Origin: Bacillota bacterium
Lineage (GTDB): Bacteria; Bacillota; Sulfobacillia; Fermentithermobacillales; Fermentithermobacillaceae
Assembly (NCBI GenBank): GCA_012841065.1
Contig: DUVI01000029.1
Location: forward strand, 1 to 64,000
Direction: 5' to 3'
Length of the DNA: 64,000 nt
Under the pieces are notes generated by a model. It made no database searches. It was not told the origin of the DNA and saw only the letters and a list, made by a program, of their open reading frames with translations. Shown here piece by piece: positions 63,484 to 64,000 of the stretch; the stretch's first letter is position 1; each line of letters begins with the position of its first letter. Position numbers and translations under genes: made by a program.

Positions 63484-64000
63484 GTGGCAGAGCACATCTT
63501 GTTCGCCGACGCAGGAACTACGTTTACCAAAGTCAGCCTGCTGGAACGCAAGGGGAACACATGGCGCGTCCGCGAAAGGGCTTGGGCGCCCACTACCGTT
63601 GACTCCCCGTATTCCGATGTGATGATAGGGCTTAGGCGGGCTATCACTAAGTTGGAAACGTGGGCGGGGGTCAAGTTGCTCTCTCAGAACCACCTGATTT
63701 CCGAAACAGGAAAGCATCAGGGAGCCCGCGAGTTTATGGCAACGTCCAGCGCCGGAGGCGGGCTTCAGGTGTTGGTTGCAGGGCTGACCGAGCAAATCAC
63801 CGCCGAGTCGGGCCACCGGGCAGCTCTGGGTGCAGGCGCTGTGGTTACAGAAGTGCTGTGCCTGAACCAAGCTACTACCGACTTCAAAACCTTAGAACGC
63901 ATTAGTAACGTGCCATGCGATATGATACTGCTAACGGGCGGAGTGGACGGCGGAAACATTTCAGACGTGCTCACCCTGGCACAGCTTCTGGCTCTGGCAG
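63484..64000 (+). CDS. MutL/GlmL-family protein (partial at window end)
   Basis: The first 172 residues are visible. GTG at 63484 follows GGAGGTGG. It starts HILFADAGTTFTKVSLL, an actin/Hsp70-type phosphate-1 loop, and continues with MATSSAGGGLQVLVAGL and LLTGGVDGGN, as in the MutL/GlmL family. Those proteins accompany B12-dependent aminomutases such as glutamate mutase and may repair their cofactor. No mutase gene lies in the window; it may lie beyond 64000. Confidence 0.82.
   Translation, partial: MAEHILFADAGTTFTKVSLLERKGNTWRVRERAWAPTTVDSPYSDVMIGLRRAITKLETWAGVKLLSQNHLISETGKHQGAREFMATSSAGGGLQVLVAGLTEQITAESGHRAALGAGAVVTEVLCLNQATTDFKTLERISNVPCDMILLTGGVDGGNISDVLTLAQLLALA

Overview
The window looks like a chromosomal segment of a Gram-positive, spore-forming-type anaerobe of the Bacillota (Clostridia or a related deep class). 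This is inferred from several gene types. Spore-associated families include a SPOCS/DUF3794 protein, a YjcZ-like micropeptide, a YmaF-like protein and a Gmad2-type domain. Other indicators are SLH (S-layer) domains, strong AGGAGG ribosome binding sites with frequent TTG/GTG starts, amino-acid and nucleoside fermentation genes, and no respiratory complexes. Gene order and codon use look homogeneous. I see no prophage, IS element, CRISPR array or rRNA operon. No species assignment is possible from the sequence alone.

Layout. 1-0.42 kb: a four-tRNA operon (Val, Asp, Phe, Gly) with a near-consensus promoter. 0.5-7 kb: envelope and spore-surface genes (LysM, CapA-SLH, SH3, a micropeptide, CAP domain, SPOCS), with a broken livF remnant beside the CapA gene. 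7.7-11.4 kb: a tightly coupled five-gene operon of a membrane coiled-coil protein, DUF1257/Ycf35-like, DUF2997-like, an untracked 55-residue protein and a Ycf46-like AAA+ ATPase; its function is unknown. 11.4-13.2 kb: an AIR-synthase-related protein and rsmD. 13.3-18.1 kb: a mutasome cassette (DnaE2/ImuC, DUF6504, ImuB-like) with LexA-box-like sites. 18.1-23.8 kb: VanW, an ECF sigma factor, and a flavin-binding lipid/membrane-anchored protein with its NarL-type two-component system. 23.9-26.6 kb: a HipA/PI-kinase-like protein, a PHP phosphoesterase and a YkvI-type transporter.

26.7-31.6 kb: histidine degradation (hutU-hutH-ftcD-fchA, without hutI), which should yield glutamate and formimino-THF. 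A second fchA with folD at 48.7-50.2 kb carries the one-carbon unit on through methenyl- and methylene-THF. The window ends inside a MutL/GlmL-type gene, a family tied to B12-dependent amino-acid mutases such as glutamate mutase. That fits glutamate fermentation, but the mutase itself is not in view. 31.9-39.7 kb: a lipoprotein, a GT4 glycosyltransferase, a secreted phosphoesterase with a PQQ-type propeller, an L-lactate dehydrogenase with an odd C-terminal tail, and a methionine-gamma-lyase-like enzyme.

39.8-47.5 kb: a complete nucleoside uptake and breakdown operon. It holds ribokinase, two nucleoside hydrolases, a BMP-type binding lipoprotein, a double-NBD ATPase and two permeases; imported nucleosides would be split and the ribose phosphorylated. 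47.7-59.9 kb: small zinc-ribbon and coiled-coil proteins, a polysaccharide deacetylase with an altered catalytic motif, a DEDDh exonuclease fused to what looks like a dead DinG-type helicase, a DUF401 permease, DUF72, ndk and speD. 60.1-64 kb: an FtsX/MacB-like ABC transporter followed by the partial MutL/GlmL gene.

The strongest candidates for something undescribed are the Ycf46/DUF1257 operon with its extra 55-residue and membrane components, the exonuclease-pseudohelicase fusion, and the kinase-like/PHP pair.
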